From: Komarekiella atlantica HA4396-MV6
GTDB taxonomy: Bacteria > Cyanobacteriota > Cyanobacteriia > Cyanobacteriales > Nostocaceae
DNA: 64,000 nucleotides
Direction of reading: 5' to 3'
Assembly: GCA_019359395.1 (NCBI GenBank)
Contig: JAHHHK010000005.1
Coordinates: 248,001 to 312,000 of the forward strand
Position 1 is the first letter of the stretch, and each line of letters opens with the position of its first letter. This document shows positions 54,865 to 63,871 of the stretch, in pieces. The translations under genes were made by a program, and so were the position numbers. The notes beneath the pieces were generated by a model. The model had not been told where the DNA came from and made no database searches. It saw only the letters and a list, made by a program, of their open reading frames with translations.

Positions 54865-56052
54865 ATGAACTTAAAAGACGACTTAGATAAGACGAATAGT
54901 CATATTGAAAGACGCTATGACCTTGATTGGTTAAGGATACTGGCGGTGCTGTTACTAATTTATTTTCATACCGCAGCAGTTTTTTACCAAGGTGAATTGG
55001 GTGAATTTTATATTAAAAATGACTTAATAAGTTCTACTCTTGGATGGTTTATTTTTTTTGTCTATCAGTGGCACATGCCATTGTTTTTCGTAATTGCCGG
55101 GTCTGCCACTTGGTTTTCTCTCCAGTTGCGAACACCAATGCAGTATGTTAGCGATCGCTTCAAGCGATTATTCATCCCCTTGATATTTGGCACGTTAGTA
55201 CTGGTTCCTCTTCAAGTCTATTACAAACTGCTGAATCATCACCAATATATTGGCTCTTATTTACAGTTTTACCCACAGTTTTTTAATGGAATTCGTCCCC
55301 AAGGTAACTTTGAGTGGGCACACCTGTGGTTTGTGATTTACCTATTTGTGTTGTCTGTTGTTACCCTGCCGCTTTTATTATTCTTCAAAAAACAAACAGA
55401 TAAGTTTTGGTATTCTACTATTGCAACTTTCATGAAACAGCCAGGAGCTATATTCTTGCCTGCTTTACCATTAGCAATGATTGAAGGTGCATTACGTCCC
55501 AAATGGTTTGGCTTTCAGAATCTCTATAATGACTGGGCAAATTTGTTGCTATATCTTCATTACTTTATTTATGGCTATCTTCTCTGTTCTGACACGAGAT
55601 TTAAACAAGCAATTGATCAATATCGAACGTTGATGCTATTTATAGCAGTGATTACTATGTCTATTCTGTTTGAAGTACAGGCAACTAATATTCTTCCTAT
55701 ACGTGGCTACTCTTGGGAATATATTTTCTATCAAATATTTCGAGGTTTCAATTCCTGGTGTTGGGTAATTGCCATACTTGGGCTAGGTCAGCGATATTTA
55801 GCGTTTAATAACAGTATTTTGCAATATTGCTCTCAAGCTTCCTATCCAATTTATTTGCTGCACCAGACAGTTTTAGTTACGATCGCTTTTTACGTAGTCC
55901 AATGCAATTTGGGCATATTAGAAAAGTTTTTGATTATTAGTACTACATCTGTTGTACTTATAAGTTTTTTATACGATGTATTAATCAAGCGGATAAACAT
56001 TGCTCGATTTTTCTTTGGGCTAAAACCCATCGGCACTAAGCAAGTAAAATAA
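54865..56052 (+). CDS. Acyltransferase-3 family membrane protein
   Basis: The 395-residue protein has about ten transmembrane segments and the acyltransferase-3 (OafA/OpgC) hallmarks: RRYDLDWLRILAVLLLIYFH at the start (catalytic Arg and His region), HMPLFFVIAGSATWFSLQ, and the LYNDWANLLLYLHYFIYGYLL region later. Such enzymes acetylate or succinylate surface polysaccharides or lipids. It lies 27 bases before a TIGR04283-type glycosyltransferase gene in the same direction, so the two may be cotranscribed and act on one cell-surface glycan. The acceptor is unknown. Confidence 0.85.
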   Translation: MNLKDDLDKTNSHIERRYDLDWLRILAVLLLIYFHTAAVFYQGELGEFYIKNDLISSTLGWFIFFVYQWHMPLFFVIAGSATWFSLQLRTPMQYVSDRFKRLFIPLIFGTLVLVPLQVYYKLLNHHQYIGSYLQFYPQFFNGIRPQGNFEWAHLWFVIYLFVLSVVTLPLLLFFKKQTDKFWYSTIATFMKQPGAIFLPALPLAMIEGALRPKWFGFQNLYNDWANLLLYLHYFIYGYLLCSDTRFKQAIDQYRTLMLFIAVITMSILFEVQATNILPIRGYSWEYIFYQIFRGFNSWCWVIAILGLGQRYLAFNNSILQYCSQASYPIYLLHQTVLVTIAFYVVQCNLGILEKFLIISTTSVVLISFLYDVLIKRINIARFFFGLKPIGTKQVK

Positions 56053-56079
56053 AAGCAGCGAGAAAACTACTTAAGCTGC

Positions 56080-56835
56080 ATGTCTCAAGTTTCGATTGTC
56101 ATTCCTACTTTAAATGAAGCAGCTAGTTTAGGGCGTACATTGCGCCTACTGACTTTACTTGATCCGCCTGCTAAAGAGGTGATAGTAGTAGATGGTGGCA
56201 GCGAAGATGAGACAGTAGCGATCGCAAAGCAAAATTTTGAGTCGTTCAATCACGCGTTAGATATACAACTTCTCTCCTGTCAGCAGCGTGGGCGTTCTGT
56301 TCAAATGAACCACGGAGCATCAGATGCAACTGGAGATATCCTTTGCTTTCTTCATGCAGATACTTGGGTACCGGATGATCTCATCGCTATAATCGAACAA
56401 ACCCTAGCAAATCCAACAGTTGCTTGTGGGGGATTTATTTCTCTAATGACAGGCTCTCAAACGACTCGTTGGGGCATCTCTCTACACAATTATCTCAAAA
56501 CTTACTACGCACCATTGCTGTTTAAACCTCATCTGTTTTTTAAAGGATTGCGCCTTTTATTTGGAGATCAGGTAATATTCTGCCGTCGAACTGATTTTTG
56601 GGATTGTGGTGGATTTGATGAGGCATTGCCAATTATGGAAGATGGAGATTTATGCCTGAAATTGGTGAAAAAAGGACGTATTTATCAGGTGAACCGGATC
56701 GTTCAAAGTTCTGATCGGCGTGTGGCAAAATGGGGTAGCTGGAAAGCTACAGCAATCTACCTCTATATCGGTGTTTTATGGGGTATTGGTGTCTCGGCAA
56801 ACTATCTCAAGCAATTTTATCAAGATATTCGCTGA
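56080..56835 (+). CDS. TIGR04283-type glycosyltransferase
   Basis: The 251-residue GT2-family protein has the GT-A start VSIVIPTLNEAASLGRTLRL, the sugar-nucleotide metal site FLHADTWVPDD, and GDQVIFCRRTDFWDCGGFDE with the IMEDGDLCLKL acceptor motif. Its pattern agrees with the TIGR04283 group, named for arsenosugar biosynthesis clusters, but no arsenic methyltransferase or radical-SAM gene is next to it. It may therefore have another substrate. Its 3' end overlaps a DUF547 gene on the other strand by 16 bases. Confidence 0.85.
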   Translation: MSQVSIVIPTLNEAASLGRTLRLLTLLDPPAKEVIVVDGGSEDETVAIAKQNFESFNHALDIQLLSCQQRGRSVQMNHGASDATGDILCFLHADTWVPDDLIAIIEQTLANPTVACGGFISLMTGSQTTRWGISLHNYLKTYYAPLLFKPHLFFKGLRLLFGDQVIFCRRTDFWDCGGFDEALPIMEDGDLCLKLVKKGRIYQVNRIVQSSDRRVAKWGSWKATAIYLYIGVLWGIGVSANYLKQFYQDIR

Positions 56836-57521
56836 TTGAGGCTCCAGTCATAGTAGAGATAGGAAATCGGCGTTGAAGCAGTTAAAGGCAAATCTGTTTC
56901 CAGGTAGGAACGAATATATTCTGGAATTGAAGGCGCAACCTTTAAGAAGTCTTGACGATACCACTTGAATATCTTGCTACAGTAGAGCGTTTTGCTAAGA
57001 GAATCGTAACAAACTTTTTCAGAATTGTTAATAAAGCGACGAGCATCTTCATCTAACTGCTCAATGACTTGCTCAGGAAAGTAAGCTCCTGCACGCAGTA
57101 ACGGACAACCAACCGAAGCACAGACTATTGAGAAATGAATTCGTGGCTCTTGAAATTTATCTCGTAGAATCTTATTCTCGATTTGAGCTAGACTATAACG
57201 CCTGCCAAAAACTTCATAAACCCGACGTTGAAAGAACCACAGGAAACCAATCCAGTTAGGAACCCCTAGAATTTTTGGACGAATTGATTTGATTGGGTAT
57301 CGTTCTAAAATCGTCGAGATAGTAAACGCATTGTAAAGATTGATCCACAATGCTAATTCCTCCAAAGGCGTGGAATTCGATTCAAGATGCAACTGCTTTA
57401 GACTCGATAACCAATCAGCCAAAACTTGGGGTTGCTCTGTTTTCCAAGCAAGATAGTCTACACAACCCTGCTGATCAACATACTGACGAAGTAGCGTATC
57501 CCAAAGTTTAAAATCAATCAT
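56820..57521 (-). CDS. DUF547-family protein
   Basis: The 233-residue protein matches DUF547: LALWINLYNAFTISTILERY, then RIHFSIVCASVGCPLLRAGA with conserved cysteines, and RRFINNSEKVCYDSLSKTLY followed by KIFKWYRQDF. The family occurs widely but has no assigned activity; it often neighbours glycosyltransferases such as the TIGR04283 type, as here. It overlaps that gene tail-to-tail by 16 bases. An ATG two codons upstream (57527) is an alternative start. Confidence 0.8.
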   Translation of the reverse strand: MIDFKLWDTLLRQYVDQQGCVDYLAWKTEQPQVLADWLSSLKQLHLESNSTPLEELALWINLYNAFTISTILERYPIKSIRPKILGVPNWIGFLWFFQRRVYEVFGRRYSLAQIENKILRDKFQEPRIHFSIVCASVGCPLLRAGAYFPEQVIEQLDEDARRFINNSEKVCYDSLSKTLYCSKIFKWYRQDFLKVAPSIPEYIRSYLETDLPLTASTPISYLYYDWSLNQRIS

Positions 57522-57565
57522 GATCATGTTTAGACTCGCCCTTTCAAGGTGTAATCTATTTTTCT

Positions 57566-57586
57566 TAGTACCTTAGTGGTTAAAAA
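57566..57586. repeat. Single arm of the MITE-like hairpin
   Basis: tagtaccttagtggtt followed by A residues differs by one base from the arm at 15565-15585. The complementary arm is largely deleted here. Confidence 0.5.
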
Positions 57587-57717
57587 AAACTAAGGCGGCA
57601 AAGCTTGTTAGAGAGGGTTAGATATTCAAGTAAACTAGGGAATACAGAGAATATGTAATGTATCAATGGCAACAAAAAGACTAAATTTCAGCTCCAATTA
57701 TCCGCACTATTAGCATT

Positions 57718-58305
57718 ATGATTAAAATAATGCCTAACTTGTACATTATCGGCGGTGCAAACGGTTCTGGTAAAACTACCGCCGCCCTGCAAATCCTTCC
57801 CTACTTCCTAGAAGTATTTGAATATGTCAACGCTGATGAAATAGCAGCAGGACTTTCTCCTTTTAACCCGGAATCTGTAGCCATGCAAGCCGGACGATTA
57901 ATGTTAGAAAGACTAGAAACTCTGGTAAATGCTAAAGCTGATTTTGCATTTGAAACTACATTAGCAGCTCGTAATTTCGCGCGATTCTTGAGAGAATATA
58001 AAATGAAAGGTTATATTATCAACTTAATTTACTTTTGGTTACAAAGTCCCGACTTAGCCATTGCACGGGTACGCAGACGTGTAGAAAGTGGCGGTCACAA
58101 CATTCCTGAAGATACTATTCGCCGTTGCTACGAACGCGGAAGAAAAAACTTAACTGAATTATACTTACCCTTGTGTGAACGCTGGATTGTTTACGATAAC
58201 TCTAATCCAATTTTGCAGATAATAGCTGAACGCCCTTTAAATCAAGAGCCTATAATTTATCAACCCCAACTATGGAATCAAATTACTACTAATACCTATG
58301 AATAA
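57718..58305 (+). CDS. Zeta-toxin-like kinase
   Basis: The 195-residue P-loop protein has the zeta-toxin features: LYIIGGANGSGKTTAALQIL (Walker A), YVNADEIAAGLSPFNPES (a zeta-specific acidic motif), and ADFAFETTLAARNFARFLR with the catalytic region, then RRVESGGHNIPEDTIRRCYE. Zeta toxins phosphorylate UDP-N-acetylglucosamine; other members of the fold have unknown substrates. An overlapping downstream small gene starts at 58298, 8 bases before its stop. No epsilon-type antitoxin was recognised. It is either a stand-alone kinase or the toxin half of an unusual pair. Confidence 0.8.
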   Translation: MIKIMPNLYIIGGANGSGKTTAALQILPYFLEVFEYVNADEIAAGLSPFNPESVAMQAGRLMLERLETLVNAKADFAFETTLAARNFARFLREYKMKGYIINLIYFWLQSPDLAIARVRRRVESGGHNIPEDTIRRCYERGRKNLTELYLPLCERWIVYDNSNPILQIIAERPLNQEPIIYQPQLWNQITTNTYE

Positions 58306-58474
58306 GCCAATTCCTGAGAAATTATCTAGCCAAATCGACGCAGGGGTCAAACTCGCTATTGCTAAAGCTATTGAAAGACACCGCCGTTTAGGAGAATCTA
58401 TTAGTGTTTGGCAAGATGGTCAAGTTGTTACATTAACTGCCGAACAAATTCCTCCTCTAAAATCAGATGACTAA
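58298..58474 (+). CDS. 58-residue protein overlapping the zeta-toxin gene
   Basis: The ATG lies inside the last codons of the zeta-like gene (8-base overlap, different frame), so the two are translationally coupled. The product reads MNKPIPEKLSSQIDAGVKLA, then IAKAIERHRRLGESISVWQD, then GQVVTLTAEQIPPLKSDD. It has an amphipathic helix (KAIERHRRLG) and a small beta-like C-terminus. The length, position and coupling suit an antitoxin or partner protein, but the epsilon antitoxin fold is not evident. Frequent in similar zeta-type loci by my recollection only. Confidence 0.7.
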   Translation: MNKPIPEKLSSQIDAGVKLAIAKAIERHRRLGESISVWQDGQVVTLTAEQIPPLKSDD

Positions 58475-59506
58475 ACTATTTTCCCTCATTCCAGAGCCTA
58501 TCAGAGATAAACTACCAATATCTTTTCAATGTACTTACCTACAAATGAAAAGAAACGCGATATCTGACGACAAGCTGCTACGCATCTACGCCTCTACAAA
58601 AATATCTACTAGATTCCTTCAATGCAGATATTAGTGTAGCAAGTTACAGTTGTTTACATCTAAAAGCTGACAAAATTACATTATCCCAAAAAAGTAAACA
58701 ATACCTGGATAAATAAACAAGGATTTATACAAGAAGCTGTTGCACTCTGCTTACTTTTAGCTTGAGCAAAATTGCTCAATCCTCCTCCAGCATGATTACG
58801 ATTTTTTAAGTCCAATGATTAAGGTTTTGTTATTGTTTGAAAAATTAGATTATTTCCGCTTTTTTTAGGCTTCAGATGCTTTCTAGAACCTGATATAAAG
58901 CTATAAGCTGTGATTACTCCTGTGTACTTTACCTTTTTTGACTTTACTTGCCTAAGCTCTCCATTTAGGAAGACAGTAAGGTAAAATATATAGCCCTTCA
59001 GAAGTATTGACATCTTAAATAATTCAAGCTCTCTTATTGCATATTCTGAAAAAAAGTTATAAATTATTAAGTTATAGGGGAAGAATTTAATTTCTAGTCT
59101 CAAAAACTAAATCCGCTTAAGTAAGTATACTGAGCATGGTTTAAACTTTACGGGAAACTTAAACAGTGCCGGAGATATGTTTTTGTTTAATCAAGCAAAG
59201 ATGCCGGACATGAAAACAAAACAAGAAATAGTCTAAAAATTTATCTTGCATGACTGTTTTTAGTAATCATGTTATTGCTTAGTTGAATAACAAAGACTGT
59301 AATTCACTAGGAGAATAACTGATTAAAAGCCAACAGTAAATTAAACTGCATAAAATAAGTAGCTTTAGCTATTTTTGCTGGACTAACTTTTGAAATAATT
59401 ATGTTTGCTATTCAAAAAATCATCTTGGTAATTGTGAGACTAGCAAAAATAATAAATAAAAGCACATCTACTACAAGTTCACAACCAAAATGGAGTTATT
59501 CTGGCG
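58475..59506. other. 1-kb gene-poor region
   Basis: A family-A dispersed repeat lies at 58557-58591. A 94-codon minus-strand frame (58819-59103) has irregular composition and no recognisable motif, so it is not called. The rest is AT-rich with no repeat. The invertase promoter should lie toward 59450. Confidence 0.5.
58557..58591 (+). repeat. Short dispersed repeat, family A
   Basis: Begins gcgatatctgacgacaagc and ends gcatctacgc; the clearest full-length member of the family in this window. Confidence 0.65.
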
Positions 59507-60955
59507 ATGCAACTAAACGAAATAGAAACAACTAAAAATATAGAAGTAGAAGCGTGGGAAGCATTAGAAAAGTCAATTCTTTACTATCAAGGACGCCCTG
59601 TAGGTACGGTAGCTGCCTATGATGCATCTGTAGAAGCACTCAATTATGACCAGTGTTTTATTCGGGATTTTGTTTCTTCAGCCCTAATTTTTCTGATTAA
59701 AGGCAGAACAGATATTGTTCGCAATTTTCTAGAAGAAACCTTAAAGTTACAGCCTAAAGAAAGGGCATTAGATGCGTATAAGCCGGGACGAGGGTTAATA
59801 CCAGCTAGCTTTAAAGTTGTCTCAGATAATGGGCAAGAATATTTAGAAGCGGACTTTGGTGAACATGCGATCGCCAGAGTTACACCAGTTGATTCCTGTC
59901 TATGGTGGATTATTTTATTGCGTGCTTATGTAGTTGCTACAAAAGATTTTTCTCTAGCTTATCAACCGGAATTTCAAAACGGTATCAAGCTAATCATGGA
60001 AATCTGCTTAGCAAATCGCTTTGATATGTATCCAACGCTATTGGTTCCAGATGGGGCTTGTATGATTGACCGCCGCATGGGAATCTATGGGCATCCTCTA
60101 GAACTGCAAGTTTTATTTTATGCGGCATTGCGGGCATCTCGTGAGTTACTAATTTGTCAAGGTAATCACGATATTGTTGCAGCCATTGATAATCGCTTAC
60201 CTCTTTTATGCGCTCATATACGCCAGCATTATTGGATAGATATTAATCGTCTGAATGCAATTTATCGTTTTAAAAGTGAAGAATATGGCAAGACTGCTGT
60301 CAATTTATTCAATATATATGTAGACTCAGTTCCCTATTATGAATTAGATAAGTGGCTACCAAAAAAAGGTGGTTATCTAGCTGGCAATGTTGGCCCATCA
60401 CAGCTAGATACTCGTTTCTTTTCACTAGGAAACTTGATGGCGATTATTTCAGACTTAGCCACCGAAGAACAGTCACAAGCGATTATGACTCTCATTGAGG
60501 ATCGATGGGATGACCTAGTGGGAGATATGCCAATGAAAATCTGTTTCCCAGCTTTGGAACATGAAGAGTACAGAATTGTAACTGGATGTGACCCCAAAAA
60601 TATACCTTGGTCGTACCATAATGCTGGTAGTTGGCCAGTTTTAATGTGGATGTTGGCAGCAGCATCCGTGAAAACCAACAAAACAAGTCTAGCGAGAAAG
60701 GCTATTGAAATTGCCCAAGCACGGCTGAGTGAAGATGAATGGCCAGAGTATTACGATGGTAAGAAGGGGCGACTGATTGGCAAACAAGCCAGGAAATATC
60801 AAACTTGGACAATTACTGGGTTTTTATTAGCAAAAGAACTGATGGCAAACCCCAGTTATTTACCACTGGTTAGTTTTGATAAATTACCCCCAGAAGTCGT
60901 TTCTAGAGCGTGTGAGTTTGAAATCGCCAGTGTAGACCCATATATGTCTCGATAG
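59507..60955 (+). CDS. Neutral/alkaline invertase (GH100)
   Basis: The 482-residue protein matches GH100 invertases of plants and cyanobacteria: [20 protein letters not shown] near the start, the catalytic aspartate region [20 protein letters not shown], and the acid/base-region [20 protein letters not shown] near the C-terminus. It hydrolyses sucrose to glucose and fructose in the cytoplasm. In Anabaena such enzymes supply hexose in heterocysts; whether this copy does so cannot be read here. A rho-independent terminator follows at 60990. It is a single gene of normal length. Confidence 0.93.
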   Translation: MQLNEIETTKNIEVEAWEALEKSILYYQGRPVGTVAAYDASVEALNYDQCFIRDFVSSALIFLIKGRTDIVRNFLEETLKLQPKERALDAYKPGRGLIPASFKVVSDNGQEYLEADFGEHAIARVTPVDSCLWWIILLRAYVVATKDFSLAYQPEFQNGIKLIMEICLANRFDMYPTLLVPDGACMIDRRMGIYGHPLELQVLFYAALRASRELLICQGNHDIVAAIDNRLPLLCAHIRQHYWIDINRLNAIYRFKSEEYGKTAVNLFNIYVDSVPYYELDKWLPKKGGYLAGNVGPSQLDTRFFSLGNLMAIISDLATEEQSQAIMTLIEDRWDDLVGDMPMKICFPALEHEEYRIVTGCDPKNIPWSYHNAGSWPVLMWMLAAASVKTNKTSLARKAIEIAQARLSEDEWPEYYDGKKGRLIGKQARKYQTWTITGFLLAKELMANPSYLPLVSFDKLPPEVVSRACEFEIASVDPYMSR

Positions 60956-60989
60956 GGTCATGTTATTAGTATTAATATGTTTAAGTTTT

Positions 60990-61011
60990 AGCCCTCGCAA
61001 GGGGGCTTTTG
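60990..61011 (+). terminator. Rho-independent terminator after invertase
   Basis: The stem agccctc / gggggct around gcaa is followed by a T run (gcttttgc), 35 bases after the invertase stop. Confidence 0.7.
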
Positions 61012-61071
61012 CTATTGTCAATATGTAGTGTAAATTTTTCTAAAAATTCCAAATTTTTATATTCCCAAAAA

Positions 61072-61100
61072 GTAGAGACGTTGCATTGCAACGTCTCTAC
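61072..61100. repeat. 29-bp near-perfect palindrome (second copy)
   Basis: gtagagacgttgca plus ttgcaacgtctctac; almost the same as the palindrome at 21894-21922. Confidence 0.75.
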
Positions 61101-61467
61101 ATGATCTATCTGTTACATTCTTTTTTGAAATTGGTATTAATGGGACTTCTTGCAAAAATGCGAATTAGTGAAAAATGAACCACAGATAAACAACGGACAC
61201 TTGCTACAACGGGGGGAACTCCCCGAAGTTCTGATCGCCGGACGCCGGCGCTCAGACTTCTCACCGCAACGCAGTGTCCTCCCGATGAAGACAGATAATT
61301 CATCGGTGTTCATCAGTGTACCCTGCGGGAAGCCGCTGCGCGTCTACATCTGTGGTTTAATTTCCAAAACATTGACTTTTGCAAGAGACGCCATGAGTTG
61401 CACTCACAACAAAAGATGACAATCTCTATGCTCAATGCCCAATGTTCAAGCTAGGTATAATGTTTTC

Positions 61468-62811
61468 ATGACAAATACCCGTCAACTAGCTTTTATCGCC
61501 TTGCGAGACGTTCAAAAGGGGGCTTATGCTGATGTTGCCTTAGACAGAGTGCTGCAAAAAGCTAATTTGCAAGATAGCGATCGCCGTCTGATGACAGAAT
61601 TAGTTTATGGCACTGTCAGGAGGCAACGCACCCTTGATACTCTGATCGACCAAATTGCTAACAAGAAATCTCATCAACAACCTCCAGACCTCCGCACTAT
61701 CTTACATTTAGGCTTATACCAATTGCGCTATCAAGAGCGTATTCCCGCTTCTGCGGCTGTAAATACTACCGTCGAACTAGCTAAAGAAAACCGCTTTTCT
61801 GGACTTGCAGGTTTTGTGAATGGTTTATTGCGGCAGTATATCCGTCTTGTGGAAAGGGGAGGAGATCCTTTACAACTTCCAGAAAACCCCGTGGAACGCT
61901 TAGGCATTTTCCACAGCTTTCCTGACTGGATTATTCAAGTATGGTTTGAACAACTAGGTTTCACACAGACAGAACAACTATGTGAATGGATGAACCAATC
62001 ACCAGCTATTGATCTGCGAATCAACCCGCTTCGCACTTCAATTGAGGAAGTTGAAGCGGCGTTGCAATCTGTTGGTGTTGTAGTACGGCGATCCAAGTTG
62101 CCCCAAGCGTTAAGATTGATTGGTAGTGCTGGGCCAATTCAAAAACTACCTGGCTTTAGTGAGGGTTGGTGGACTGTACAGGATAGTAGCGCTCAACTAG
62201 TAAGCCATTTGCTCGATCCGCAACCAGGTGAAATAGTAATTGATGCTTGTGCTGCACCGGGGGGTAAGACAACTCATATGGCTGAGTTGATGGCAGATAA
62301 AGGGCAGATTTGGGCTTGCGATCGCACTTCCTCCCGGCTTCGCAAACTCCAAGAAAATTCTCAACGACTGAATTTGCAATCTATTCAAGTTTGCACTGGT
62401 GACAGCCGCCACTTCACTCAGTTTCAGAACATCGCAGACCGTGTATTACTTGATGCTCCATGCTCTGGTTTGGGAACCCTGCACCGTCATGCTGATGCTC
62501 GTTGGCGACAGACGCCAAAATCTGTCCAGGAACTTTCGATACTCCAAAAAGAACTTTTATCACATACATCGACTTTTGTCAAACATGGTGGTGTACTTGT
62601 TTATGCCACCTGTACACTGCATCCAGTAGAAAACGAAGAAGTGATTTCAGCATTTTTAGCTGAGTCACCTGGTTGGCAAATTGAGTTTCCCAACGTTGAT
62701 TTGCTTTATTCCCATACCACACCTCAAGGCTGGTTTAAAGTCTGGCCTCAGCAGCAGGACATGGATGGCTTTTTTATGGTGCGCTTAAGAAAAACCAATA
62801 ATTACGAGTGA
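61468..62811 (+). CDS. rsmB: 16S rRNA m5C967 methyltransferase
   Basis: The 447-residue protein has an N-terminal NusB-like RNA-binding domain (RQLAFIALRDVQKGAYADVA and TELVYGTVRRQRTLD) and a C-terminal SAM methyltransferase domain: VIDACAAPGGKTTHMAEL, the motif-IV LLDAPCSGLGTLHRHADARW and the catalytic-cysteine motif VYATCTLHPVENEEV. This is the RsmB (Sun) architecture. It methylates C967 of 16S rRNA. The ATG at 61468 (MTNTRQLAF) is preferred to one 33 bases upstream, which lies in an atgccca-type repeat. Confidence 0.92.
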   Translation: MTNTRQLAFIALRDVQKGAYADVALDRVLQKANLQDSDRRLMTELVYGTVRRQRTLDTLIDQIANKKSHQQPPDLRTILHLGLYQLRYQERIPASAAVNTTVELAKENRFSGLAGFVNGLLRQYIRLVERGGDPLQLPENPVERLGIFHSFPDWIIQVWFEQLGFTQTEQLCEWMNQSPAIDLRINPLRTSIEEVEAALQSVGVVVRRSKLPQALRLIGSAGPIQKLPGFSEGWWTVQDSSAQLVSHLLDPQPGEIVIDACAAPGGKTTHMAELMADKGQIWACDRTSSRLRKLQENSQRLNLQSIQVCTGDSRHFTQFQNIADRVLLDAPCSGLGTLHRHADARWRQTPKSVQELSILQKELLSHTSTFVKHGGVLVYATCTLHPVENEEVISAFLAESPGWQIEFPNVDLLYSHTTPQGWFKVWPQQQDMDGFFMVRLRKTNNYE

Positions 62812-62868
62812 ATACTGCTTGGGATTGTACTATTTGATTGAGCCCCGAATCTACCAGAGGAGGCAGCA

Positions 62869-63291
62869 ATGGTTACTCAGTCTAATGTAAAAAACTTAGT
62901 TAAAATCCTAATAGGAGCTGCTTGGATTGATGGCAGAATCCAACCAGAAGAACGGCAATATCTGCGCGAAATAGCTCAAGCAAAAGGTTTAGCTACCGAT
63001 CCAGAAATTAAGCCTTGGCTATACGAATTAATTCCGGTACAGCCACAAGAGTGCTATGACTGGGTGGCGGAATATTTGGGCGATCGCCCCAGCCTTGAAG
63101 ATTGTGAAAACTTAATTGAAGCCATCAGTGGCTTAATTTACAGCGATGGAGAAGTGGCAACAGAAGAAGCAAGACTTTTGACAAAACTACAGGATTTAGC
63201 AAAGGCGAATGAGTCAACTCAACCGACTTATACAGTGCTTCTCAAACAAATTCAAAAGCTTTACCGTCGTTGGGTTGAAGTTCAAAATTAG
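62869..63291 (+). CDS. TerB-like (DjlA-type) protein
   Basis: The 140-residue protein is helical and matches the TerB/tellurite-resistance fold: KNLVKILIGAAWIDGRIQPE at the start and LIEAISGLIYSDGEVATEEA near 85-105, where the D-G motifs (WIDGR and YSDGE) form the acidic metal-site pair. TerB-like domains are membrane-linked scaffold modules; no role in tellurite resistance is implied. A strong gaggagg ribosome site precedes the ATG. It is a single gene. Confidence 0.8.
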   Translation: MVTQSNVKNLVKILIGAAWIDGRIQPEERQYLREIAQAKGLATDPEIKPWLYELIPVQPQECYDWVAEYLGDRPSLEDCENLIEAISGLIYSDGEVATEEARLLTKLQDLAKANESTQPTYTVLLKQIQKLYRRWVEVQN

Positions 63292-63357
63292 CCATACTTA
63301 AAAGGTCAAAAGTCTCAAGTTTTGACTCTTGACCATTAATCGTTAACTTTTGATAGC

Positions 63358-63585
63358 TTATGACTTCGGTTCTCCTAGACCCGGAGTTTCTTCTTTTTCA
63401 ACTTTAGGTACAAAGTCAGGACGCTCTTTGCTTTCCCAACCTGCGGGGCGTTTTGAGTTGTACCAAGCAATTGAACCAATGGTTACAGCAGCAATAAAAC
63501 CAACTACATACACCAAGGTGAAAGCATAGGGAAAATGCGGGGCATTGGCGGCAGCATCCGCTGCTGTTTGCATAAATAAATGCAT
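63358..63585 (-). CDS. psb35: Psb35-like photosystem II assembly protein
   Basis: The 75-residue protein has one transmembrane helix (FTLVYVVGFIAAVTIGSIAW) and a soluble tail with NSKRPAGWESKERPDFVPKV. It agrees with the small cyanobacterial family of which Synechocystis Psb35 is a member; that protein binds the CP47 assembly module and stabilises associated high-light-inducible proteins. The start at 63585 is favoured because AGGAG lies 9 bases before it; an internal ATG at 63573 is less likely. It would be a thylakoid membrane protein. It lies alone, next to a TerB-like gene. Confidence 0.8.
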   Translation of the reverse strand: MHLFMQTAADAAANAPHFPYAFTLVYVVGFIAAVTIGSIAWYNSKRPAGWESKERPDFVPKVEKEETPGLGEPKS

Positions 63586-63613
63586 GAGTATATTCTCCTG
63601 CGTTAGATAACAC

Positions 63614-63871
63614 TTGTTAAGACACTATAAAACGAGAATATCACTTAACATCCACCCCAAGTTTGAGCAAATAGGTAGATATTACATCAATCTAGAGGAG
63701 GGGAAACAGAGGGGTCAGGATTCAGGAGTAGAGACGCGATTATACTCTTACGAGAAGCCGCTCTAGGAGCGTCTAGGTGTTTGTACAAGAGTCATTTGTC
63801 ATTTGTCATTAATTATTCCTCCCCTGCCCCCCCTCCCTGCTCCCTGCCCCCTGCCCCCTGCTCCCCTTCCC
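63614..63871. repeat. Intergenic repeats at the right end
   Basis: Contains gtcattt tandem repeats (63791-63810) and a C-rich run of ccctgcc-type units (about 63826-63866), the complement of the G-rich repeat at 37536. No gene is seen. Confidence 0.6.

Larger units (their letters stand above)
60956..61467. repeat. Intergenic repeats between invertase and rsmB
   Basis: Contains the invertase terminator, the palindrome at 61072-61100, and a mosaic of dispersed repeats 61178-61360 flanked by an inverted pair aaccacagat (61178) / atctgtggtt (61349), which looks like the terminal repeats of a small non-coding element. No gene is seen. Confidence 0.6.

Noticed and set aside
58819-59103. 94-codon minus-strand frame
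   Set aside because: No motif, AT-rich random-like composition and no ribosome site; not enough to call a gene.
61106-61419. Open frames across the repeat mosaic before rsmB
   Set aside because: They consist of dispersed repeats also found in non-coding DNA elsewhere in the window.
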